A stretch of DNA of 5,272 bases. Origin: Candidatus Kerfeldbacteria bacterium RIFOXYC2_FULL_38_9. Its GTDB lineage: Bacteria; Patescibacteriota; Patescibacteriia; UBA9570; XYC2-FULL-38-9. Location of the stretch: positions 1,117 to 6,388 of the forward strand of contig MHKJ01000043.1 in the NCBI GenBank assembly GCA_001818355.1, given 5' to 3'. Under the pieces are notes generated by a model. It was given only the letters and a program-made list of their open reading frames with translations. It was not told where the DNA came from and searched no databases. Made by a program: the position numbers and the translations under genes. Shown in pieces: positions 1 through 5,272 of this stretch (positions are counted from its first letter, which is position 1; each line of letters opens with the position of its first letter).

Positions 1-755
1 GAGTCTACGGTATCTCCTTCACGCACTGTGTATTCCAAACCGGATACTGGTAAAATATCCAAGGTATCGCCGGGCTTGATCATATCCGGGTCGTCTAAAT
101 TGTTTGACCACAAAACAGTTTTAGTGCTGACGCCAAATTTCGCCGCAATAGTACTGGCCGTATCTCCTTCTTTTACGGTATAGCTGGTTTTTTCCGTATT
201 AACCTTGGTATTTCCTTCTAAAATAGTTTGACCCAAAACCGCTCCGCCGTTACCGGTGGTGGTTATATTGGCTACGGCATTTTTGGAGTCTTCACCCAAA
301 GGGGTAACTTTAACAGCCGAGGAAGTGTCAATATAACTGGTGTTTACAGGAATAATCGTATCGGCAGTGATTTTATACTCATTATTGGGAGCCACAATTT
401 GAGTAAGCAAAGATTCTTGCAAAAAATTATCAGATCTGACAGATTTGGCTTGCACCACATTTACAAAAACAATGGACATAGTTAAAATAACCACAAAAAC
501 GTGAATAGCCAAACGATGGGTCAGTACGGCCAAAATTTTATGTTGCGCATGAAAAAATCGGCGCCATTTTTCTTTTAAAACCAAATAAATTTTATAAACC
601 ACAATAATTATCGGACGTAAAACAATTTTCCAAATAAACCACAAAGGTTTAGCGATAAAGAGCACAATATGTTTAAAGCAAAAAAGGGTTTTTCTCAGAA
701 CAGCAATACCGGCAAGACAGAGTTTGAGAAAGAATTTTTTAAAGTAAAGATTCAA
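1..755 (-). CDS. Membrane-anchored LysM protein, probable M23-type cell-wall hydrolase, 3' end outside window
   Basis: The minus strand stays open from a stop at 774-776 to the left edge, about 251 codons. Counting from the TTG at 753-755, residues 1-80 are hydrophobic and basic, a membrane helix lies near 82-101, and a linker follows (about 103-190). One complete LysM domain spans about 192-236 (YTVKEGDT at its start, IKPGDTL near its end). A second LysM begins at about 242 (YTVREGDT) and is cut by the window edge. LysM binds the GlcNAc backbone of peptidoglycan, so the protein probably sits in the membrane with its C-terminus in the wall. In CPR bacteria this layout usually ends in an M23 metallopeptidase; that part is inferred, not seen. 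The start is uncertain. No ATG lies before 477-479, which falls inside the membrane helix and would cut it in half. TTG 753-755 fits a promoter about 30 bases upstream, but there is no Shine-Dalgarno sequence. Confidence 0.82.
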   Translation of the reverse strand, partial: MNLYFKKFFLKLCLAGIAVLRKTLFCFKHIVLFIAKPLWFIWKIVLRPIIIVVYKIYLVLKEKWRRFFHAQHKILAVLTHRLAIHVFVVILTMSIVFVNVVQAKSVRSDNFLQESLLTQIVAPNNEYKITADTIIPVNTSYIDTSSAVKVTPLGEDSKNAVANITTTGNGGAVLGQTILEGNTKVNTEKTSYTVKEGDTASTIAAKFGVSTKTVLWSNNLDDPDMIKPGDTLDILPVSGLEYTVREGDTVD

Positions 756-757
756 AT

Positions 758-773
758 TTTTTTTGGCTAATTT
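758..773. repeat. 16-base direct repeat, copy 1
   Basis: Seven T residues followed by GGCTAATTT, present identically at 846-861, 88 bases away. This copy overlaps the expected 5' leader of the LysM gene. Both copies are AT-rich, so chance or local duplication are both possible; no function can be assigned. Confidence 0.5.
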
Positions 774-792
774 TTATCTGTTACGAAAATGA

Positions 793-821
793 ACATTAGC
801 ATGGCAAGAGCTGATTGTCAA
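793..821 (-). promoter_or_regulatory. Promoter of the LysM gene (sigma70 type, extended -10)
   Basis: Read on the minus strand, a perfect -35 TTGACA (816-821) is followed after 17 bases by TAATGT (793-798), preceded by TGC, which makes an extended -10. Transcription would start near 786, leaving a leader of about 30 bases before the TTG at 753-755. This supports a start codon near the beginning of the open frame rather than the internal ATG. The call rests on the sequence match only. Confidence 0.75.
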
Positions 822-845
822 TGATTGGCTGTGGATTAAAGTATA

Positions 846-861
846 TTTTTTTGGCTAATTT
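846..861. repeat. 16-base direct repeat, copy 2
   Basis: This is the second identical copy of the T7-GGCTAATTT sequence at 758-773. It lies upstream of both the divergent LysM promoter and the leuS promoter. The two copies bracket the LysM promoter, which would suit a regulator site, but nothing else supports that. Confidence 0.5.
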
Positions 862-872
862 AAGCCATTTTT

Positions 873-901
873 TTGTCAAAGCTGGTTAAAAATCCTTTAT
901 T
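873..901 (+). promoter_or_regulatory. Possible weak upstream promoter for leuS
   Basis: TTGTCA (873-878, five of six consensus bases) is followed after 17 bases by TTTATT (896-901, four of six). It would start transcription near 908 and give leuS a leader of about 33 bases. The match is weaker at the -10 than the downstream candidate, and in AT-rich DNA such matches arise easily, so this is an alternative only. Confidence 0.3.
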
Positions 902-922
902 TTTCGCTTATTTTTAAAAATT

Positions 923-931
923 TGCTACAAT
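923..931 (+). promoter_or_regulatory. Extended -10 promoter of leuS
   Basis: TGC followed directly by TACAAT (926-931) matches an extended -10 element with five of six core bases. The -35 region at 17 bases spacing (TTCGCT, 903-908) is poor, which is usual when an extended -10 is present. The predicted transcription start, about 936-940, falls within a few bases of the leuS ATG at 941, so the mRNA would have almost no leader. Confidence 0.6.
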
Positions 932-940
932 AGAGCCACT

Positions 941-3358
941 ATGAAAAAATATAATCATCAAGAAATTGAATTAAAATGGCAAAAAAGGTGGGAAGAAAGC
1001 CAAGTTTTTCAAGCACAAAATGGTGGGGATAAAAAGAAGTGGTATACATTAGTAGAGTTTCCATATCCTTCTGGTGCTGGTTTGCACGTGGGGCATGTGC
1101 GTTCTTATACTGCGCTTGATATTGTGTCGCGCAAAAAGCGCATGGAAGGCTATAATGTGCTTTATCCCATTGGTTGGGATGCTTTTGGTCTGCCTACGGA
1201 AAATTATGCTATTAAAAACAAGATCCACCCACAGGTAGCCACCCAGCAAAATATCGCCACTTTTAAACGACAGTTAAAAGCCTTGGGTTTGTCTTTTGAT
1301 TGGTCGCGCGAAGTAAACACCACAGACCCAGCATATTATAAATGGACGCAGTGGATATTTTTGCAGTTTTTCAAAAAAGGCTTGGCTTATCAAAAAGAGA
1401 TGCCAATTAATTGGTGTCCACAATGCAAAATTGGCTTAGCTAACGAAGAGGTAGTAGATGGCAAGTGCGAACGTTGTGGCACTGAAAGCACGCACAAAAA
1501 TATGAAGCAGTGGATGTTAGCCATTACTAAATATGCTGATCGACTTATTGAAGATCTAAAAACAGTCGACTATTTACCAAAAATTGCGCAACAGCAAATT
1601 AACTGGATTGGCAAAAGTGAAGGAATTAACATTACATATGATATTGAAGAAGCAGATGAAAAAATAGAGGTATACACAACAAGGCCTGATACAAATTTTG
1701 GCGCCACGTTTGTTGTTGCTGCGCCAGACAGTGATTTTGTTACAAAAAATTTAGAGAGCTTTCCTAAAAAAGAAAAAGTTGAGCAATATGTAAAAGACAC
1801 AAATAAAAAAAGTGAACTAGAACGCATTGCCGAGGGTCGCAAAAAAACAGGTGTATTTACTGGATGGAGCGCGATAAATAATTTAAATGGACGCCTGATG
1901 CCAGTGTATGTTGGTGATTTTGTTCTTTCTGGTGTGGGCACGGGTGTTGTTGTTGGTGTGCCTGGGCATGATTTGCGCGATTTTGAATTTGCCCAAGCCA
2001 TGGATTTAGAAATTATTCGTGTGGTTAAAGATTCAAATGGTGATGATTCAGAAATTACAAAACCAGAACAGGTGCAGGAATCAGCAGGCACGATGGTGAA
2101 TAGTGATTTTCTTAATGGTATGGATATTCATGCAGCCACCGAAAAAATTAAAGACTACATGGAAGAAAAAGGCTTTGGTAAACGCATAGTTAATTTCAAA
2201 TTACGAGATTGGATTTTTTCGCGCCAACATTATTGGGGCGAGCCAATTCCAATTGTGCATTGTGAGAAATGCGGAGCTGTACCAGTTCCTGAAGATCAAT
2301 TGCCATTAGAATTGCCTGATGTAAAAAATTATGAACCAACTGATACTGGTGAGTCACCACTTGCTGCAATGACAGATTGGGTAAACACCAAGTGTCCAGT
2401 GTGTGGCGCTGTAGCCCGTCGCGAAACCGACACCATGCCTAACTGGGCTGGATCTAGTTGGTATTTTTTGCGTTATTGTGACCCTAAAAACAATGCCGAA
2501 TTTGCTTCACAAGAAAATTTAAAATACTTTATTCCAGTTGATTTGTATAACGGCGGTATGGAACACACCACTTTGCATTTATTATATTCTCGTTTTTGGC
2601 ACAAGTTTTTATTTGACTGCGGCCATGTACCAACTAGCGAACCATATCAGCGCAGACGTTCGCACGGTATGGTCTTGGCTTCTGACGGCAAAAAAATGAG
2701 CAAAAGTTTAGGAAACGTGGTAAACCCAGATGATATTATTAAAGAGTACGGCGCAGACACATTACGCTTATATGAAATGTTTATGGGTCCGTTTGACGAA
2801 GCAATTGCTTGGGATCCAAACGCCATTCGTGGCATTAAAAAGTTTTTAGTTCGTGTTTATAAATTAGCTACACAAGTTACAGACGAAAAAAATCAGGAAT
2901 TAGAAAAAATTATTCACCAAACTATCAAAAAAGTGACGCTTGATATTGACGCGATGAAGTTTAATACAGCTGTATCGCAATTAATGATTTGTGTGAATGC
3001 TTTAGAAAAAGCAAAAAATGTTCTACAAGAAACTTTTGAGTTATTTTTAAAAGTTTTATCACTTTTTGCCCCACATGTAACAGAAGAATTGTGGGAGAAT
3101 TTAGGACACAAAGAAAGCATTATTAAAGAGCCCTGGCCAAAGTGGGATGAGGAATTAGTAAAAGACGAAGTAGTGAAAATGGCCGTTCAAGTTAACGGTA
3201 AAGTGCGCGCCAATATTGAACTCTCTGTTACAGCTTCGGCCAAAGAAGCACAAGCCATGGCTTTGACCAGAGAAAACGTTTTGCGAAACACCAGTGGCAA
3301 AAAAATGGTCAAAGTGATTTATGTGCCCGGAAAAATTATCAACATCGTGGTTAAATAA
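941..3358 (+). CDS. leuS: Leucyl-tRNA synthetase
   Basis: Class Ia cytoplasmic synthetase that joins leucine to tRNA-Leu using ATP and hydrolyses mischarged tRNA. The 805 residues are full length and close to the compact Bacillus form. The HIGH motif is HVGH at 49-52 and the KMSKS loop is at 585-589. The CP1 editing domain (about 225-415) keeps the threonine-rich TTRPDT at 246-251 and the conserved aspartate of GVPGHD at 344, so proofreading should be active. Two CxxC pairs form each of two likely zinc sites: C159/C162/C176/C179 and C441/C444/C485/C488. The insertion found before KMSKS in E. coli is absent, as in Bacillus. The anticodon-binding helices follow, then the C-terminal domain (VNGKVRANI near 751-759, ending in VPGKIINIVV). 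The ATG start gives the family's usual N-terminus (Y..xEIELKWQKRW). It leads a run of three translation genes, with tsaC 7 bases downstream. Proline codon choice (23 CCA, 1 CCG of 36) differs from the neighbours. Confidence 0.98.
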   Translation: MKKYNHQEIELKWQKRWEESQVFQAQNGGDKKKWYTLVEFPYPSGAGLHVGHVRSYTALDIVSRKKRMEGYNVLYPIGWDAFGLPTENYAIKNKIHPQVATQQNIATFKRQLKALGLSFDWSREVNTTDPAYYKWTQWIFLQFFKKGLAYQKEMPINWCPQCKIGLANEEVVDGKCERCGTESTHKNMKQWMLAITKYADRLIEDLKTVDYLPKIAQQQINWIGKSEGINITYDIEEADEKIEVYTTRPDTNFGATFVVAAPDSDFVTKNLESFPKKEKVEQYVKDTNKKSELERIAEGRKKTGVFTGWSAINNLNGRLMPVYVGDFVLSGVGTGVVVGVPGHDLRDFEFAQAMDLEIIRVVKDSNGDDSEITKPEQVQESAGTMVNSDFLNGMDIHAATEKIKDYMEEKGFGKRIVNFKLRDWIFSRQHYWGEPIPIVHCEKCGAVPVPEDQLPLELPDVKNYEPTDTGESPLAAMTDWVNTKCPVCGAVARRETDTMPNWAGSSWYFLRYCDPKNNAEFASQENLKYFIPVDLYNGGMEHTTLHLLYSRFWHKFLFDCGHVPTSEPYQRRRSHGMVLASDGKKMSKSLGNVVNPDDIIKEYGADTLRLYEMFMGPFDEAIAWDPNAIRGIKKFLVRVYKLATQVTDEKNQELEKIIHQTIKKVTLDIDAMKFNTAVSQLMICVNALEKAKNVLQETFELFLKVLSLFAPHVTEELWENLGHKESIIKEPWPKWDEELVKDEVVKMAVQVNGKVRANIELSVTASAKEAQAMALTRENVLRNTSGKKMVKVIYVPGKIINIVVK

Positions 3359-3365
3359 TTTGCCT

Positions 3366-3887
3366 ATGTTTACCCAGGTCATAGAAATTTTAAAAAAAGG
3401 CGGAGTAGCGGTTTTCCCAACAGATACCGCTTATGCTTTGGGCGGTGATTTTGAAAATCCAGAAGTGACTTTTCGTATCCTTGACATCAAAGGCCGGACA
3501 GATAAGAAGTTTACTTTAGTGGCCGCCAATTTACAACAAGTGCAACAGTTTTTTTCTTTAGAACCCAAAGCGTTAAAACTCGCCAAAAAGTATTGGCCCG
3601 GACCTTTGTCTTTGGTGGTGAGTGATCGGTTTTCCATTCGCGTACCAGCCCATGACGTGCCTCGTCAGTTAGCCGCATCCTTGGGCAAACCCCTCATCGC
3701 TACCAGCGCCAATAAAAGTGGCCAAACCGAAGTTTATACGCAAGCCGCGGCTCAGCAAGCCCTGGGAGAACATAACGTCGACGCCTGGATTGACGGCGGA
3801 GAGCTTGTGTCTCGGCCGGTTTCCACTATTGTCCGCGTTTTGGGTAATCAAGTTAAAGTAATTCGCCAAGGCTCCATTCACCTTTGA
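3366..3887 (+). CDS. tsaC: Threonylcarbamoyl-AMP synthase (Sua5/YrdC/YwlC family)
   Basis: Makes threonylcarbamoyl-AMP from threonine, bicarbonate and ATP, the first step of t6A37 synthesis on ANN-decoding tRNAs; TsaD with its partners then transfers the group. The 173 residues are one YrdC domain, the short TsaC type without the C-terminal Sua5 domain. Visible motifs are PTDTAYALG at 18-26, KGR at 42-44, WPGPLSLV at 77-84, IRVP at 91-94, TSAN at 113-116 and STIVRV at 153-158. The first motif is usually PTDTVYGLG, so V and G are both replaced by A here. I chose ATG 3366 because it places the family N-terminus (FTQVIEILKKGGVAVFPTDT) correctly and sits 7 bases after leuS. An in-frame ATG at 3321 would add 15 unrelated residues inside leuS. 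No Shine-Dalgarno sequence is present, so translational coupling with leuS is likely. E. coli calls this gene tsaC or rimN; ywlC is the Bacillus name. Confidence 0.93.
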   Translation: MFTQVIEILKKGGVAVFPTDTAYALGGDFENPEVTFRILDIKGRTDKKFTLVAANLQQVQQFFSLEPKALKLAKKYWPGPLSLVVSDRFSIRVPAHDVPRQLAASLGKPLIATSANKSGQTEVYTQAAAQQALGEHNVDAWIDGGELVSRPVSTIVRVLGNQVKVIRQGSIHL

Positions 3888-3894
3888 TGATTTA

Positions 3895-4713
3895 ATGACC
3901 AAAGAACAACTGAAATTTTTACTGAAAAAATACAAAATCTTTCCGCGTAAAGAACAGGGACAAAATTTTTTATTAGACGATCAAATTATTAAGGACATTA
4001 TTGCGGTTTCCAATTTATCAAAAGATGATACTATTTTGGAAATAGGTCCGGGTTTTGGTGTTTTAACTTTGGCTTTGGCGCAAAAAACGAAAAAAGTTTT
4101 AGCCATAGAACAAGATCGCAATATTTATCCGGCCATGTTGGCGCTTTCCCGTCAGCAAAAAAATATTTTTCCTTTTAACCAAAGTATTCAGAAGTTTAAT
4201 TTAGAAAGCGCTGATTTCAAAAATCAACAATATAAACTCATTGCCAATCTGCCTTACAGCATTACCTCTTGGGTTTTACAGCATTTATTGGAACATCATC
4301 CTCAGCCCGGTGTCATGGTCATTATGGTACAAAAAGAAGTGGCCGAAAGGGTGATTGCCGTTAAAGGAGCAATGAGTATTTTAAGTTGTGCTGTTAATCT
4401 TTACGCTGATGCGGAAATTATGCGTTTGGTTGCGGCTGAGTGTTTTTATCCGGCGCCGAAAGTGATGAGCGCCATTTTAAAGCTAACAGTTCGTCCCCAG
4501 CCGAAAGTTAAAGATCCGGAAAAGTTAATGCAGATTATTAAAATAGGTTTTTCAGCCAAGCGCAAACAACTGCATCATAATTTAAGCGCCTTTTTTCATT
4601 TTTCTCCATCAAAAGCCAAAAATATTCTGGAAAAATCTCAACTTGGCCTTAACGTGCGCGCCCAAGAGCTTTCTGTAGAGGACTGGATACGGTTGCAAAA
4701 AAATTTGGTTTGA
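3895..4713 (+). CDS. ksgA: 16S rRNA adenine(1518-N6/1519-N6)-dimethyltransferase
   Basis: Transfers four methyl groups from S-adenosylmethionine to the two adjacent adenosines in the 3' terminal hairpin of 16S rRNA, a late step of small-subunit maturation. The 272 residues match the usual length. Motifs in order: QNFLLD at 23-28, the SAM-binding loop EIGPGFGVLT at 49-58, the acidic end of the second strand AIEQD at 70-74, the catalytic NLPYS at 118-122 (family NLPY), FYPAPKV at 184-190, FSAKRKQLHHNL at 219-230 and RAQELSVEDW at 255-264. These last parts form the C-terminal helical RNA-binding domain. The segment around 150-170 (VAERVIAVKGAMSILS) is the usual VAER...LS region with a short loop. 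The ATG lies 7 bases after the tsaC stop, so the genes are probably cotranscribed and coupled. The stop codon doubles as part of the -35 element of the next gene. Proline codons favour CCG (7 of 13), unlike leuS. Confidence 0.97.
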   Translation: MTKEQLKFLLKKYKIFPRKEQGQNFLLDDQIIKDIIAVSNLSKDDTILEIGPGFGVLTLALAQKTKKVLAIEQDRNIYPAMLALSRQQKNIFPFNQSIQKFNLESADFKNQQYKLIANLPYSITSWVLQHLLEHHPQPGVMVIMVQKEVAERVIAVKGAMSILSCAVNLYADAEIMRLVAAECFYPAPKVMSAILKLTVRPQPKVKDPEKLMQIIKIGFSAKRKQLHHNLSAFFHFSPSKAKNILEKSQLGLNVRAQELSVEDWIRLQKNLV

Positions 4714-4738
4714 CTTCCAAGTAGAGAAATGATATAAT
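4710..4738 (+). promoter_or_regulatory. Strong promoter for the TSP3-repeat gene, overlapping the ksgA stop
   Basis: TTGACT (4710-4715, five of six) and a perfect TATAAT (4733-4738) are 17 bases apart, with TGA directly before the -10 giving an extended element. The predicted start is near 4745, leaving about 16 bases before the ATG at 4761. The ksgA stop codon (4711-4713) lies inside the -35 hexamer. It is the best promoter match in the window and implies that the downstream gene can be expressed separately from the leuS-tsaC-ksgA unit. Confidence 0.8.
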
Positions 4739-4760
4739 TTAGACATTCACTTATAAAAAA

Positions 4761-5272
4761 ATGCGGCTAAGTTCCGAAAAAATTGATAGTTTATCAGTTT
4801 GGGCAGTGGTGGCCATTGGTTTTTTGATTTTAATTGGTGGAATATGGCAAATTCGTTCCACTCTTTTTGTGCACCGCAATACGGTTTTTGCCGCTTTTCA
4901 CGAACGCACCGCCAACCTTAATCAAGATCAAGCCAGTTTTCTTAACTCTTCTCCGGACGATCAGGCTTTAGCCAGCGGAGAGGTTTTGGACACAGATCAA
5001 GACGGTATTGGTGATACAGACGAAAGCACTTATAATACCAGTCCCTATTTAGCCGATTCCGATTCTGACAGTTTAAGCGATAAAGAAGAAATTGACGCTG
5101 GCACTGATCCTAATTGTCCTACCGGAGCGGAGTGCGAACAAGAACGTACCGGTGGCACCGGAGACGCCAGCACCGAGGCTCAATCTGCTTTTTCCGAGCT
5201 GAGTAATACCAATTCATCCGCCGATTCCATTTCTAAATATCTAAATAGCGACGGTAGCATCAATGCTCCGCA
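4761..5272 (+). CDS. Single-pass membrane protein with thrombospondin type 3-like calcium-binding repeats, 3' end outside window
   Basis: The frame runs open from ATG 4761 to the right edge, 170 codons, and was truncated only by the window. Residues 1-12 are short and polar, and 13-31 form a hydrophobic helix (VWAVVAIGFLILIGGIW) that probably anchors the protein with its C-terminus outside. Two repeats of the type D-x-D-x-D-G-x-x-D-x-x-E follow: 77-88 (DTDQDGIGDTDE) and 99-110 (DSDSDSLSDKEE, with S in place of the usual G). They are spaced by NTSPYLA and closed by GTDP at 114-117. Such aspartate-rich loops bind calcium in thrombospondin type 3 repeats. C119 and C125 follow in NCPTGAEC and could form a disulfide. 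From about 126 the chain is rich in S, T, N, D and G, probably a flexible extracellular linker. No exact function is known to me; similar proteins are common in CPR envelopes. No Shine-Dalgarno sequence precedes the ATG, but a strong promoter does. Confidence 0.85.
   Translation, partial: MRLSSEKIDSLSVWAVVAIGFLILIGGIWQIRSTLFVHRNTVFAAFHERTANLNQDQASFLNSSPDDQALASGEVLDTDQDGIGDTDESTYNTSPYLADSDSDSLSDKEEIDAGTDPNCPTGAECEQERTGGTGDASTEAQSAFSELSNTNSSADSISKYLNSDGSINAP

Noticed and set aside
477..479. ATG as start of the LysM protein
   Set aside because: It falls in the middle of the membrane helix and would discard the continuous coding-like sequence before it; the promoter at 793-821 would then leave a leader of about 300 bases.
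228..485. Plus-strand open frame of 85 codons
   Set aside because: It lies wholly opposite the LysM gene, whose reading frame gives a recognisable domain; the plus-strand translation has no recognisable features.
853..874. GGCT-AATTTA-AGCC hairpin followed by a T tract, resembling a terminator
   Set aside because: The stem is only four base pairs and no plus-strand gene ends upstream of it in the window, so it has nothing to terminate.
841..940. T-box or other leader riboswitch upstream of leuS
   Set aside because: The region is too short and AT-rich, has no T-box sequence or terminator-antiterminator pair, and the likely transcription start is almost at the ATG.
1570..2091. Minus-strand open frame of 173 codons inside leuS
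   Set aside because: It is antisense to the well-conserved editing domain of leuS, and its S/T/P/F-rich composition is typical of a reverse-strand shadow.
3321..3365. Upstream in-frame ATG extending tsaC by 15 residues into leuS
   Set aside because: The added residues do not resemble a YrdC N-terminus and overlap conserved leuS sequence; ATG 3366 places the family start correctly.

Overview
The window looks like chromosomal DNA from a member of the Candidate Phyla Radiation (Patescibacteria). I lean towards the Magasanikbacteria/Falkowbacteria/Kuenenbacteria neighbourhood, but that placement rests on remembered protein resemblance, not a search. The clues are AT-rich, tightly packed genes, a LysM envelope protein with a long basic-hydrophobic N-terminus, a membrane-anchored protein with thrombospondin type 3 repeats, and short versions of universal translation enzymes. 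TGA acts as a normal stop (tsaC and ksgA both end in it), which argues against the CPR groups that recode UGA as glycine.

Layout: the left 755 bases hold the 5' part of a minus-strand gene for a membrane-anchored LysM protein, probably a cell-wall hydrolase of the M23 type whose catalytic part lies beyond the left edge. A divergent intergenic region of about 185 bases (756-940) carries a strong promoter for that gene and an extended -10 promoter for leuS on the other strand. Next come three plus-strand genes separated by gaps of exactly 7 bases: leuS (leucyl-tRNA synthetase), tsaC (threonylcarbamoyl-AMP synthase) and ksgA (16S rRNA dimethyladenosine transferase). A near-consensus promoter sits on the ksgA stop codon and drives a gene for a single-pass membrane protein with calcium-binding-type repeats, cut by the right edge.

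How they fit together: leuS, tsaC and ksgA form a translation-fidelity cluster. LeuRS charges tRNA-Leu, TsaC makes the activated threonylcarbamoyl group used for t6A37 on ANN-decoding tRNAs, and KsgA makes the m6,2A pair near the 3' end of 16S rRNA. The two flanking genes encode envelope proteins and have their own promoters. leuS has clearly different codon choice from the genes around it (one CCG among 36 proline codons, against 7 of 13 in ksgA), so it may have a separate evolutionary origin.

I found no CRISPR array, insertion sequence, tRNA, rRNA, convincing terminator or new defence-like system. The main points of interest are the promoter architecture, the lack of Shine-Dalgarno sequences, the near-leaderless leuS transcript, the leuS codon contrast and the two partial envelope genes.
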